A stretch of DNA of 64,000 bases, taken from Thereva unica. Taxonomy: Eukaryota > Arthropoda > Insecta > Diptera > Therevidae. The DNA is taken from assembly GCA_949987705.1 (NCBI GenBank), contig OX465281.1, positions 222,799,978-222,863,977 on the forward strand, read 5' to 3'. The translations under genes were made by a program, and so were the position numbers. Under the pieces are notes generated by a model. That model was given only the letters and a program-made list of their open reading frames with translations. It was not told the origin of the DNA and did no database searches. This document shows positions 53,880 through 64,000 of this stretch, piece by piece; within the stretch, counting starts at the first letter, position 1; each line of letters starts with the position of its first letter.

Positions 53880-54778
53880 TTCCCTTACCCCTGTCATTGC
53901 TTGGGAACCGCGGTGCATTGGGAACAGCGTTGGTTGTGGTATCTTCTCCGAGGCATTGAATATCGAAACCTCTCTTCGTCTGCCCGACCATTGCAGCGTT
54001 TTCCAGGCGGAAGCCACTGCGATCTGGGAGGCTCTCGAATGGCTGAAGATAAATAATATGTATATCTCAAAGAAAATATTTGTATTCTTTCGGATAGCTA
54101 GGTGGCCCTCAAAGCTCTTAATTTTGTGATTTCAAAATCCTCGCCAGTTCTGAATTGCCGCAGGTTGCTGTGTGGGACTGCCACTCAGTTTTATATAAAA
54201 ATGTGTTGAGTTCCTGGACACAGGCGAATTAGAGAAAACTGCAAGGCAGATGAGCTTGCTAGACAGGGAAAGGACACCCCACTTAACACAGATGGGAATG
54301 CCCTGAGCCACCTGTAAACTGGCTGTGAGAAAAATCAACTTACCTCGATCCGGACTGAAATGGACCACAGCAACAATGTGCCGCACTCTTCACACAATAT
54401 GGACGAAACGCCTTCAAAATCTCTTGTTCAGTTGAACAAAAAAGAGATAAGCTATGTAATGAAGGTGCTGACCGTTTACTGTCCCTTTCGTCTACACGAC
54501 GAAAGATTGGGATTTCCCTAGAACGTGCAGAAGTTATTGTAATTAATATGGGGACGAAACTGTCTCCCATCTTCTCTGTATACGTCCGGCTTCACGAGGA
54601 AAAGAGGGGCCTTCTTCGGCGCACTTTTCCTTGATGCATTGAGTGAGCTGCAAAAGACTGGTGTTCCTGACCACTGTCGCTTTATTAAAAGCTCCAAATG
54701 GCATCACAACAGGTCCATTGGTGTGCCTAAGTGGGCTACCTAGTGTGGGAGCAGCCATTTCAACCTAACCTAACCTAT
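53880..54778 (+). pseudogene. RNase H-type LINE 3' fragment with CCTAA tail
   Basis: Decayed C-terminal half of an RNase H-bearing LINE. Seen: 'GCGIFSEALNIETSLRLPDH', 'SVFQAEATAIWEALEWL' (catalytic Glu), and after frame changes 'VPGHRRIRENCKADELARQG' near 54185-54245 (His and last Asp of RNase H). Near 54690-54750 is an end reading 'KSSKWHHNRSIGVPKWA'. The 3' end is CCTAACCTAACCTA (54764-54777). A sister fragment is at 56207-56756. Endonuclease and RT are absent. Confidence 0.75.
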
Positions 54779-54879
54779 AGCCATTTGGAAAATGAACTAC
54801 TGTGCGACTAATCCACTGAAGTGCAAGTAATCTATTGGGATTCCTCGCAGCGCGATTCAGAAAGTAGGATGATACAGGA

Positions 54880-55724
54880 TTTTCCTGCCTATATAAACGT
54901 CGTCTCTGGATCTCGAAATCCGAAACAATTCGCTTCGATTCTTGACGATTTTTGGCGACGTCTCGAGCCTCGATAACTGATAATCGTTGATTCTTTAAGT
55001 CGCCCTTGACATTCTTTAGCCAAGTTTTCTTCAGTGCCGATCGCTCAATTCTCCAGTCTGCTGGACGGTCTCGCCAAAGAATTTTACGTGGCAAGCGGTT
55101 ATCATCCATTCGGCAAACATGTCCAAACCACCGTAGTCGACGTATTTATATTTCTTCTTCGATCAATGTCTGTTGATCGCATCTTTGCCTAACTGTCTCG
55201 TTTCGAAGGCGATCGCCTTGTGAAACACATAGAAGCTGCCTCAAGCATCGCATTTGGAAGACCTCGAGCATGTTGAAGTCCGTCTTGAGCAGTGTCCACG
55301 TTTCCGATCCATAAAGAAGGGTCGGAAGGATCAACGTGCGGTAAAGGCGTACTTTCGTTTTGATGGTAATATTTGTTCGTTACCATATGCATCAATTGAA
55401 CGAGGCGAATATTACTGTTGCGTGGCCGATGCGGCTGTGAACATCGTCCGTCGATGCCACCTTTTTTTCCTCCGCTGTCGCAAAAGAAGTTGGCTCTTCG
55501 GCATCCGTGTCGGCGAAGGCGGCGCTATTTTCGGCGAAGTCGGTTACGAAGTTGCTGTCGTCGTATCAAACTCCGCCTCGTCCATCGAATGCATCACGCA
55601 TAATCGCGTCGATCGCAACCTTGAAGAGAAGTGGCGAAGCGATGTCTCCTTGTCGGACACCTGTTTCAATCGAATATTCTTCGAATAAGTTGCTTCGAAT
55701 ACGAACGCTGCTGGTTGAGCCATT
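54880..55724 (-). pseudogene. RTE-like LINE fragment (same family as 48231-49658)
   Basis: Antisense. It retains 'GSTSSVRIRSNLFEEYSIET', 'GVRQGDIASPLLFKVAIDAI', 'LLYGSETWTLLKTDFNMLEV', 'CLRQLLCVSQGDRLRNE' and 'MDDNRLPRKILWRDRPADWR' in order, across frameshifts and stops (for example a stop just before 'RRLRWFGHVCR'). The active-site FADD box is lost. It ends at a poly-T that is the tail of SINE copy B. More decayed than the 48-kb copy. Confidence 0.82.
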
Positions 55725-55725
55725 G

Positions 55726-56206
55726 TTTTTTTTTTTTTTTTTTTTTTTTTTATGTGACACACTAGAGACTTAGAGAAGGCCCCTTTGTACTGTCGACCAT
55801 GTATTTATTTTTTTTTGAAATGTCGAACAGCAGCTCTAGTCGGAAGATAGAGAGAGAAGTGAAGGAAAGAACTGTCACAACCTAGCTGCGGTATTTTTAT
55901 TTCACCTACTCCCAACCATTTCGCGACTCTGACACCGGGGCATCGAGAACAACTCGCTGGAGTGTTATGCCTCCTGAAACGAGTTGAATCTCATCAACCA
56001 ACCGATGACATGCGCTTGGTGGAGCGGGGAAGAGAACTAGTGAAGGCTATGACAGGAGGAATCAGGAATGCAAAGAGGGAAGAAGAAAGAAGGAAAGTTA
56101 TGTAGGCGTGAAATTGGGAAAGGCTAGGACCGTGGCACCGCCGGGAATCGAACCCGGGACCTCCGGGGAAAGTAGTCCGGCGCCTTTCCCCTAGACTACC
56201 GAGGCC
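55726..56206 (-). mobile_element. tRNA-derived SINE, copy B
   Basis: Full-length antisense copy: a 26-base poly-A tail (T run at 55726-55751), the body shared with copy A, the B box at 56144-56154 (GGTTCGATTCC in sense) and the head GGCCTCGGTAG ending at 56206. An internal A-rich run near 55805 gives extra length. It lies exactly between an antisense RTE-like fragment and a sense RNase H-type LINE fragment. Confidence 0.88.
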
Positions 56207-56756
56207 CTGTACGAGGAGGAGGAGTATTTTCCCCAGAGCTTGGGGCTGAAATCTCCTTCCGACTACCTGATCACTGTAGCTATACCAAGCGGAGGTTCCA
56301 GCAATACATGAAGCTGTTCTTCTAATCAACCGGCAAGGCGACACACATCAGACTGTCTACATTTTTTCAGATAGCCAAGCAGCTCTGAAAGCCCTGCGCA
56401 CTTGCACAAACAGCTCTAGAACTACCTCTGAATACCTCACAGACCTCTTAACGAGATGGCTCAACAATTCAGGATCCTTCTCGTATAGGTGCCTGGGCAC
56501 CAAAATATAGAGGGAAATTGTAAAGATGACAAACTAGCTAGGAAGGGCACGACCGCTACTCTCCTTCCAGGAAAGGAAAGAGTTGGTATGCCTTGGGCAA
56601 CTTTTAAACTCCAATGCAAACAGCACACTGTGCAAACGACACTTGAACATCAGGTTTAAAGTGGGATCACTATGTTATCACAATGGGCCTATCCTTTTGG
56701 GCTAAGTGTATGAGCCAAAACCAACAACTCAGCCATATCTATCCTAACCTAACCCG
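56207..56756 (+). pseudogene. RNase H-type LINE 3' fragment with CCTAA tail
   Basis: Seen in order: 'GVFSPELGAEISFRLPDHCS', 'YQAEVPAIHEAVLLI', 'VYIFSDSQAALKALRT', and in another frame 'VPGHQNIEGNCKDDKLARKG', together the RNase H active-site blocks. It ends at CCTAACCTAACCC (56743-56755). Same family as 53880-54778. Frameshifts and stops make it inactive. Confidence 0.78.
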
Positions 56757-56935
56757 ACTGTGAAACAATCTTACACAGTCTATATTTCCGAACTCCTGCA
56801 ACACCAAGACTTCAAACGCAAAGTTCATCACCATTTCACTTCGTAACCTTAAATCTCTTTTATGCTTCGAATTAAACTTTCCATTAAACATTGTAACATG
56901 TCGTGACCAGCGACATGGAGGACCGGTGGCGGTGT
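56757..56935 (+). pseudogene. CR1/Jockey-like LINE 3' end
   Basis: Reads 'TVKQSYTVYISELLQHQDFK' in one frame, the end of a '(R)LWNNL.QS.F' motif, then a 3' UTR 'ACATTGTAACATGTCGTGAC' that matches the 3' UTR of the antisense fragment at 6762-7150. Only the last part of the element is present. Confidence 0.5.
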
Positions 56936-58440
56936 AGTAGGGTGATTCATAAGCTTAGAACGAGCTCATAGACAAACTAATTTCTGTGGTTGAGAATTAT
57001 TCTGTTAACCTACATATACCTATATGTATATAATTTAATTGAGCGTCTTTATCGTATCTATCATATACAAAATATCCTACATTCCACTTAAATACACCCA
57101 CAGGAATAATTTATGTAATTTAATATTGATTGCCGCGGCTTCAGTTGATCTACTTAAGTTTTTCCCCCCAAATGGACAATGTTTCCCAAAACTCCACGTA
57201 TTAAAGCCGCTGAGTCCAGGATTAATAATTAAGGTAATTCACCAGCAACAGAAACATTTCAAGGCGTTGTTGCTGGGATTTGTGTTTTTGGCTCTCATTT
57301 AAGAAATCGCCATTTAATTTAAACTTTTTGGGAGATTTCATCTCTCGCAATTTCTTGAATCAGTTTTTAAAGTCTAATTATGTCAGTCTTAACTGATTAG
57401 GGAAATTAACTTTTCCCTCCCGAGTCTTGATTACTGATTACCGACGGAAAACGTATTTAAGCAAAAAAAAAACGAGGGAAATTAAAATTAGAAAAAAAAA
57501 AATAAATAAAATAAATTCCCAAATAAATTTATTTTTCTAGTTTATTTGGGGCATATCACCCCTGATGACGTTATTCAGGGCCGTAAATGATTGGTACTTG
57601 CTGTTTGTGGAAATAAATAAATTGTACAAAATTCACCTGAGTATTGTTCGTGAAAATACTGCATTGGACCCAAATGGGGGTTTATTGAACAAAATTATGG
57701 GGTAGGCGGCATATGTATGTATGCATTTATATGCAAACAGTGAATTGTTATCGAACGTGAAACGAAATAAACCGCGTGAATATGTAATCATAAAACGCGG
57801 GTTACAGCCTAAACACGTTTATTTTCCACGAAATAAAATCAATTTGTGCCCTTATTTTCCGGTGAAATTTGTGTGGTCTAAACCCGGCCGGGGGTCAATA
57901 GTGTCGATTTTGTTGCTTGGCATATTAATTGTGGCATGTACAAATTTGAGTTTATGCAGATTCTGAACGAAAATAGAATTTTATAAATAAAATCTATTTT
58001 TGAAGGAAGTGATGTTTTTGTGATTCAAATGATTCTTTAATGTCATTATTTTAAGCTTGTGGCTGGGTTAAAGCTGCTGGTAGACACACGCTGGTTTGCA
58101 GTGCCGGCAATGACAGATAAAATAGAGGTGAGTGTTCAAATGCGAACTAAAACGAAATGTTGCTTGAGTTTCACTTTTTACGTTTTCGGAAAATTAGCAC
58201 CTAAACAAAGACAAGTCCTGTAGAATAAAAAAACAGATTTTTTTAGTTATTTCTCTTATGTCATTTTGGCATTTTGATTTTTAGGCTATGTCACAGTCGG
58301 AATCGCAGCGCGACGCTGACACCGCAACAATATGTCAGTGGCAAATCGCCAGATACCGCGAAGCTCAAACCACTTAAGAGCCTCTTGAATGTCGTTAAAA
58401 CAAACCTGTAAACACAATATTTACATACAATATTTACATA
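56936..58440. other. No recognisable gene
   Basis: Short ORFs (57039-57302, 57721-57966) have no motif or splice context. AT-rich, with A-runs near 57463 and 57493. Confidence 0.45.
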
Positions 58441-60790
58441 TTTTCAAACACGACTTCAGATTTTAACTATCTTTGGGTTAAAATCATATTCCAAAGCCAC
58501 GTCATATTCTTCTGCTTCCTATACAGAAGTCCTAACATAAGTAACGAAGCCTCCACTTCATCTTTTGATACCATTTCCGAACAAATCTCGGAATTTTTGT
58601 CATCCAATCCTGAGTGTGAAATCATTGTTGCGGGTGATTTCAATGTTCACAACGCAAAATGGCTGACTTACTCAAATGGCACCAGTGTTTCTGGCAAGGA
58701 CGTCGAGCTCTTTGCAGACGCCAATAATTTGCATCAAATTGTGGATCATCCCACACGAGTCCCTGATGTTGCTGATCAAGGAACCTATCTCCTTGATCTT
58801 TTTTTAACTTCTCATCCAGCGCGTTACTCCGTTGAAGTTGATTCACCTCTCAGCAATTCGGACCACTCCTTAATCAGCACTAGTTTCCCATTCAAATTTC
58901 GCACCCCTCCCAAACCAGTTAAAAGAACTGTATGGCATTATGGGAAGGCCAATTGGCTGGGGCTTATTAATTTTTTCCAATCTACTGACTGGAACCAGTG
59001 TTTCCGAAACAAAAACGTCAACTCTGCCGCTATCCGTATCTCTAGGATCATACAGGCAGAAATGCATTTGTTCATTCCTCATTCTACCAAATCTGTGAAG
59101 GCTAGGCCCAACAGATGGTTTAATCAGGAGTGTATGAATGCAATCAGAAATAAAGAAGCCGCCTTTCGAGCTTACAAGAGCGCCCCGAGTGAATCGCTCC
59201 GTTTAGAGTATATAAAACTGAGAAATTCCTGCAAAGTCACCATCAGGAATGTCAAAAATTCATTTGACAACAAGTTGAGAAGTAAACTCCTTAATGCAAC
59301 CTCTGGTAGCAAGAACTTCTGGTCCTTGGTAAGCTCCATTAAGAAGAGTTTCACTTCATCCACAACTCCTTCATTCATCCACGATAAGAAGGTGATAACA
59401 GACAGAAAATCCAAGGCCGATTTATTAGCATCTCTGTTTGCTTCCAATTCTTCTTTACCCCAAACTGATATGCTACCCCCGGTTCTCGAGAACAGCGCTC
59501 ATTTAATGGACAGGGTTTTCTTCAGGACTCACGAGGTGTACAGGTGCCTCAAGGAGCTCGATATCAATAAATCCACTGGACCCGATAATATACCCCCTAT
59601 CGTCTTAAAACAATGCGCCTCACCTTTGGCTAAACCTCTGCGCAAACTTTTTGCCCTATCATACTCTTCCGGAGTCTATCCAGACTCTTGGAAACTTGCC
59701 CATGTACAGCCAATACCGAAAAAAGGTGACTCCAGCGACCCCTCTAACTACCGCCCAATAGCAATTACTTCTATTCTCTCCAAAACAATGGAGACGATAA
59801 TCAACAAAAAACTTATGGGATATCTAGAATCCAACCTACTCATAAACGACAGACAGTATGGCTTCCGACACAGAAGATCCACTGGCGATCTTTTAGTTTG
59901 TCTTACAGAACACCTCAGCCGAAGTTTGCATGGATCAGGTGAATCTAGTCTGGTTGCTTTGGATATCTCCAAGGCTTTTGATAGAGTTTGGCACTTAGCC
60001 TTGTTAGCTAAACTCAAAGCTATTGGAATCGACTCACTTTTACAGAAGTGGATTGAGAATTTCCTTTCCGGCCGTTCAATTAAGGTAGTATTGGATGGCA
60101 TCAAATCTGAACCCCACCCTATCTCTGCGGGGGTCCCCCAAGGGTCAATTTTATCACCAGACCTATTTCTTATCTTTATAAATGATCTACTTTCAATCCC
60201 CTCCAACCCACTTCTCAGCTTCGCTGACGACGGTACCCTGCGTTACTCTTACAGCTACGATACAAGACAGACTCATGCCAGATCCTGTCTTGATGATCGT
60301 GAACTAATGTTCAACTCTATTAATAACGACATTGAACTTATTCTAGAGTGGGGAACAAAGAATCGTGTCGAATTCAACCCCTCCAAAACCAAGTACTGTC
60401 TTATTTCTAAGAAAAAGATCAACACCTCACCATCCTTGACAGTGGATGGCGTGGAACTAAAGGCCGACCCATCTCTACACATCTTAGGCGTGACATTAGC
60501 CAAAGACTTGCGATGGAATGACCACATATTCCAAATCGCCAAACAAGCATCCCAGTGCTTGGGATTTCTTAAGAGGTGCAAGTTCCTCCTCCAACCATCG
60601 GCCCGCGCTGTTATTTATAAATCCTACATTCGGCCTCTTCTCGAATATAACTCCCTCGTCTGGGGCGGCGCGTCGATAACCAGCATGGTTAGATAAGGTC
60701 CAAAAAAAGGCTCTTAAATTAATTGATGACGACACCGCCTGCTCCACCATCGACCCCTTGAGCCAGCACTGCCACATAAAAAAAAAAAAA
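58441..60790 (+). pseudogene. CR1/Jockey-like LINE ORF2, nearly intact core
   Basis: A long frame to the stop at 60694-60696 covers most of ORF2. It continues upstream of the first possible start as 'TSDFNYLWVKI' and 'FFCFLYRSPN', endonuclease residues. Endonuclease: 'VAGDFNVHNAKWL', 'NSDHSLI'. RT: 'KSTGPDNIPPIVLKQ', 'SNYRPIAITSILSKTME', 'QYGFRHRRSTGDLL', 'LVALDISKAFDRVWH', 'AGVPQGSILSPDLFLIFIND', catalytic 'FADD'. A frameshift near 60688 moves the end into the next frame ('LDKVQKKALKLIDDDTACST', 'PLSQHCHI'), where it runs straight into an A-tract (60777-60790). There is no RNase H. The 5' end is truncated and the usual final 60-80 codons are missing. Confidence 0.88.
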
Positions 60791-62153
60791 GTCAGTGTCA
60801 AAAGTTGGTATACACCGGTCATTACCTACTTCTACGGGGAGTACTCCTTGCCTACAGTTCTCCAATATCTTACGCCCAACAGGTGGTGAGCGTCGGTATC
60901 TACGCTCTAAAACCATCTTTTCCTCGGTCGTCCTGCTGACCTGTCACCGATTATGATTCCCTCATATATCTTCTTCACTTCTCTGTTTTCCGGCATTCGC
61001 TCTACATTGCCTGCCCATCGTAGTCTATTTATTTTGATACAGTTAACGATGTCTATCTGTTTATAGATTTGGTAGAGTTCGTCATTGTATCTGATTATCC
61101 AGATATCGTTTACGTTTAATGGGCCAATAATGCTTCTTAAGATTTTTCTATCAAAGGCGCCTAATAAGTTCTCGACTTTTTGGGTTCGTTATGGTCTGAG
61201 CCATAACAAACCACAGGCTTTATAATAGATTTGTATAGTTTAAATTTAGTTTTCTTTTGTAGCGCTCTTGATTGAATCACTTTACATAGAAACTTCGATT
61301 GCCCTGTAGAATTCTGCTTTTAACTTCCTCCAGCTCTTTATTTGTTAACGACACTATTATTCCAAGGTATTTAAAGCTCTTCACTACCTCTACCTCTAGC
61401 TACAAAGCTATCTGTCGTGAAGCTGGCGTGTCCTTTCTGATCTAGTCTGCAGCATTGCTTGATTAAATGTTAAGCCCATGTTTTTGGCGGCGCTGCCTAG
61501 ACTTACATAGCATTTCTTTGCTTCTAATAGTGATGTACTTACTATGTTCATATCATCAGCGTAACCCAATATTTGCACCGACTTGTTAATTAATGTTCCA
61601 TTCCAGTCTAATACTGTTCTTCTGTTGACAGCTTTTAGGGATAGGTCGAATAACATCGGTTCAAGACCATCAACATATTTGAGTCCTTGTTTGACGTGGA
61701 AGTTTTGAGTTAACGAGTTGAGTTGAACCCTTACCTGAGCTATTCTATCTGCTATGGTAACTTATATTAGCCTCACTAATTTTGCAGGTATTCTACGGTG
61801 TATAAGGTTGTCAATAATTCTTTCGCTAGATATTGAATCATACGCCTGTTAAAAATCTACGAAGATCTGATATATGTTTACATTTTTCTCCCAACACTTC
61901 TCTAAAAGCTGTTTTGGGCAGAATAGTTGGTCTGTTGTAGACATTATCTTCGGAAACCCGCTTGGTATTCACCCAGTATTTCCTCAGCAATAGGTTCTCT
62001 CCTATCTTTCAGGATATTGATGAAAACTTTGTAGACTGAGCTCAGTAGTTATGTACTAGCCTATGTAGACATTCTACGACTTTGCTGTCGCAGTACTTAA
62101 GTAGCTCAGCAGCAATTTCGTCTTCTCCATGAGCTTTACTGTTTTTGAGCTTA

Positions 62154-62603
62154 TTTTTTTTTTTTTTTATGTGACAGACTAGAGGCTTAGGGAAAGTCCC
62201 TTTGTACTGTCGACAATCTATTTTTTTTTTCGTATGTCGAACAGCAGCTCTAGCCGGAAGATAGAGAGAAGAGAAGGAAGTAACTGTCACAACCTAGCCG
62301 CGAGATTTTATTCCACCTACTCACAACCATTTCACGACTCTGACATGGGGGCGTCGAGAACAACTCGCTGGAGTGTTATGCCTCCTGAAACGAGTTGAAT
62401 CTCATCAACCAACCGATGGCATGCGCTTGGTGGAGCGGTGAAGGGCTAGGGAAGGCTATGACAGGGGAATCAGGAATGTAAAGAGGGAAGAAGAAAGAAG
62501 GAAAGTTAGGTGGGAAAGGCGAAGGACCGTGGCGCCGCCGGGATTCGAACCCGGGACCTCTGGGGATAGCAGTCAGGTGCCTTACCTCCAGACTACCGAG
62601 GCC
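62154..62603 (-). mobile_element. tRNA-derived SINE, copy C, inside a LINE
   Basis: Antisense full-length copy: A-tail as the T run 62154-62168, B box at 62541-62551 (GGTTCGAATCC in sense), head GGCCTCGGTAG ending at 62603. It splits the RTE-like frame between '...VKKALN' and 'KLKNSKAHG'. A short AAAT-type duplication is possible but merges with the tail. Confidence 0.88.
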
Positions 62604-62672
62604 ACCATTTAAGGCTTTTTTAACCTCGTCCAGGGTTGGGCTCGTTATTATTATATGGTTCTCTGCTATGTC

Positions 62673-63066
62673 GGCCAGCCCACGGTCCTTCGCCTTTTCT
62701 ACTTTCCCACCTACATAACTTTCCTTCTTTCTTCTTCCCTCTTTACATTCCTAATTCCTCGTGTCATAGCCTTCCTTAGCCCTTCCCCGCTCCACCAAAG
62801 CGCATGTCATTGGTTGGTTGATGAGATTCAACTCGTTTCAGGAGGCATAACACTCCAGCGAGCTGTTTCTTGATGCCCCGATGCCAAAGTCGCAATAGTA
62901 ATGGTTGGGAGTTGGTGGACTGAAAATATCGCGGAAAGGTTGTGGCGGTTCCTTCCTACCCGACTAGAGCTGCTGTTCGACATTGCACTCTATACGAATA
63001 AAATAGATTGTCGACAGTATAAAGGGCTTTCCTGTGACTCTAGTCTTTCACATAAAAAAAAAAAAA
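62673..63066 (+). mobile_element. tRNA-derived SINE, copy D, 5'-truncated
   Basis: Starts at GGCCAGCCCACGGTCC, just after the B-box region of the full-length form, so the tRNA promoter is missing. The body and tail (A run ending 63066) match copy A. ATGTC is duplicated at 62668-62672 and 63067-63071, and removing the insert restores the LINE frame 'STRRDIAENH'. Confidence 0.88.
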
Positions 63067-63240
63067 ATGTCTCTTCTTGTTGATGTTGGAGCATTTTGGT
63101 TAAGCAAATCTTCAAAGTAGTTACTCCATTTATTTTAAACTTCGGTTGGGTTACTAGTAATACCGCCATTGTCGTCTCTGCACATACTAGTTCTGGGTTT
63201 AAATTTGTCAGTAATCGACCTTATATCGGTGATTCCATGT

Positions 63241-63875
63241 CAAACCGGACGCTTTTCGTTAAAAATAATAATTGATGATTCCGATTTTTTTGAAATTTGG
63301 CAGGCACATTCTACACATGAAATAATGAAAAGCGTGTTTCGCGAAAAAAAATTGGGATTTTTTTTTTTTTCAGAAGAAATTTCAAAAAACGACGTTCGGC
63401 CGACCTTTCAAATTACTGTATCGTCGAAGATATCGAATCACTCTATGTAGTGGTATAAATAAAATTTGAGTTTGGTATTAAGAAATTATTATTAATTTGT
63501 TTATAAAGTTTCATTACCACTTTTCGTCTTGCAAAAAAAATTATACTACTAGTTTTCTCTCTCTTACACGTACCAATTTAGCTTTAAATAATTCCATTTT
63601 CAGCAATTTCCTTTTAGAAGACTTAAAATGGAAAATGCATAAACAACGGTTTTTATTTAACCCATCCCGATCTTTCTATGCCTTTAGGTTAAGTGGAAAT
63701 ACTTTCTATGCTATGTATACTTTTTCAGTTCTGTTTAAGTGTTACACAAGATAAATAGTGTTATAGTGTTTAATATCGTAGGATTACTGTTTTTTTCTGA
63801 AAATAATTATAACAATAATTAATTACGGGTATTGTTTTATCAGACTGCCTTATTTGAAACCTCACAGGAGAAAAA
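63241..63875. other. No recognisable gene
   Basis: AT-rich. Short ORFs at 63169-63450 and 63497-63754 without motifs. Confidence 0.4.
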
Positions 63876-64000
63876 ATGTCAACTCGTTACGATACTTGTT
63901 TTAATTCGTTAAAAAAACGTAATCACGGGAAAAAAAGACTAGGAAAATCCCTTCTTCTGATTCCGATAGTACTGAAACAAAGACGTCGGAAAAAGTTGTT
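63876..64000 (+). other. Possible start of an ORF cut by the window edge
   Basis: An ATG at 63876 opens a frame that runs to the window end (41 codons, Lys/Arg-rich). From 63923 another frame reads 'PSSDSDSTETKTSEKVV', which looks more protein-like, so a frameshift near 63930 is possible. Too short to identify. Confidence 0.2.

Larger units (their letters stand above)
60795..63240 (-). pseudogene. RTE-like LINE, antisense, broken by two SINEs
   Basis: Read on the minus strand from 63230: 'NKWSNYFEDLLNQNAPTSTR' (interrupted by SINE D), 'DIAENHIIITSPTLDEVKKA' (interrupted by SINE C), 'LKNSKAHGEDEIAAELLKYC', later 'LGYADDMNIVSTS' (catalytic YADD, near 61540), 'RLRWAGNVERMPENREVKKI' and 'RSAGRPRKRW' (near 60930), and 'LLGVRYWRTVGKEY' at the end. 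Frameshifts and stops are numerous between blocks, so it is long dead. A different subfamily from the 48-kb copy. Confidence 0.85.

Noticed and set aside
57721..57966. 81-codon ORF with hydrophobic C-terminus
   Set aside because: No motif, no splice sites, AT-rich context. Expected by chance in this much sequence.

Overview
This is eukaryotic DNA, AT-rich and packed with transposable elements. The mix of Jockey-like, Loa-like (RNase H-bearing), CR1-like and RTE-like LINEs, a tRNA-derived SINE, piggyBac, hAT-like and long-inverted-repeat elements points to an arthropod, most likely an insect with a large repeat-rich genome. A dipteran is my best guess, but the sequence alone does not prove it. 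I see no bacterial gene organisation, no rRNA, no real tRNA and no CRISPR. The only sign of a host gene is one well-formed internal exon on the minus strand at 36005-36190, which suggests the window lies inside the introns of a larger unidentified gene.

Layout. 0-12.5 kb: broken LINE 3' ends (220, 1300, 5115, 6762, 10960), a piggyBac remnant (1840-2540), a LINE endonuclease fragment (9420), several MITE-like repeats and long unexplained AT-rich stretches. 12.9-16.7 kb: a Jockey-type LINE with three nonsense codons, sitting inside a diverged relative of the 45-50 kb foldback element. 16.7-20.5 kb: a decayed Ty3/gypsy pol, split by a dispersed repeat and followed by an inverted-repeat element with internal tandem copies. 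22.9-28.1 kb: a Loa-like LINE with both ORFs intact, the youngest-looking autonomous element here. 29.6 kb: a full tRNA-derived SINE. 31.25-34.8 kb: a hAT-type element with a perfect 8-bp target duplication. 36.0-36.2 kb: the candidate host exon. 36.4-37.8 kb: a foldback element with a nested TTA-flanked MITE. 38.8-41.1 kb: an inverted-repeat transposon holding a transposase-like ORF and nested palindromes. 43.1-44.4 kb: a repeat containing a MITE that contains another MITE. 45.1-50.2 kb: a 5-kb foldback element whose right arm was hit by a satellite-bearing insertion and by an RTE-like LINE with a 10-bp duplication. 52-64 kb: MITEs, RNase H-type LINE 3' ends with CCTAA tails, a CR1-like LINE, and an antisense RTE-like LINE broken by two SINEs.

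The encoded parts are mostly LINE replication proteins: nucleic-acid-binding ORF1, and ORF2 with endonuclease, reverse transcriptase and sometimes RNase H. LINEs copy themselves by target-primed reverse transcription, and the SINEs here presumably borrow that machinery. The order of nesting gives a relative history: old LINE and foldback copies, then SINE, RTE-like and Jockey-like insertions, with the Loa-like element probably recent because it keeps both ORFs.
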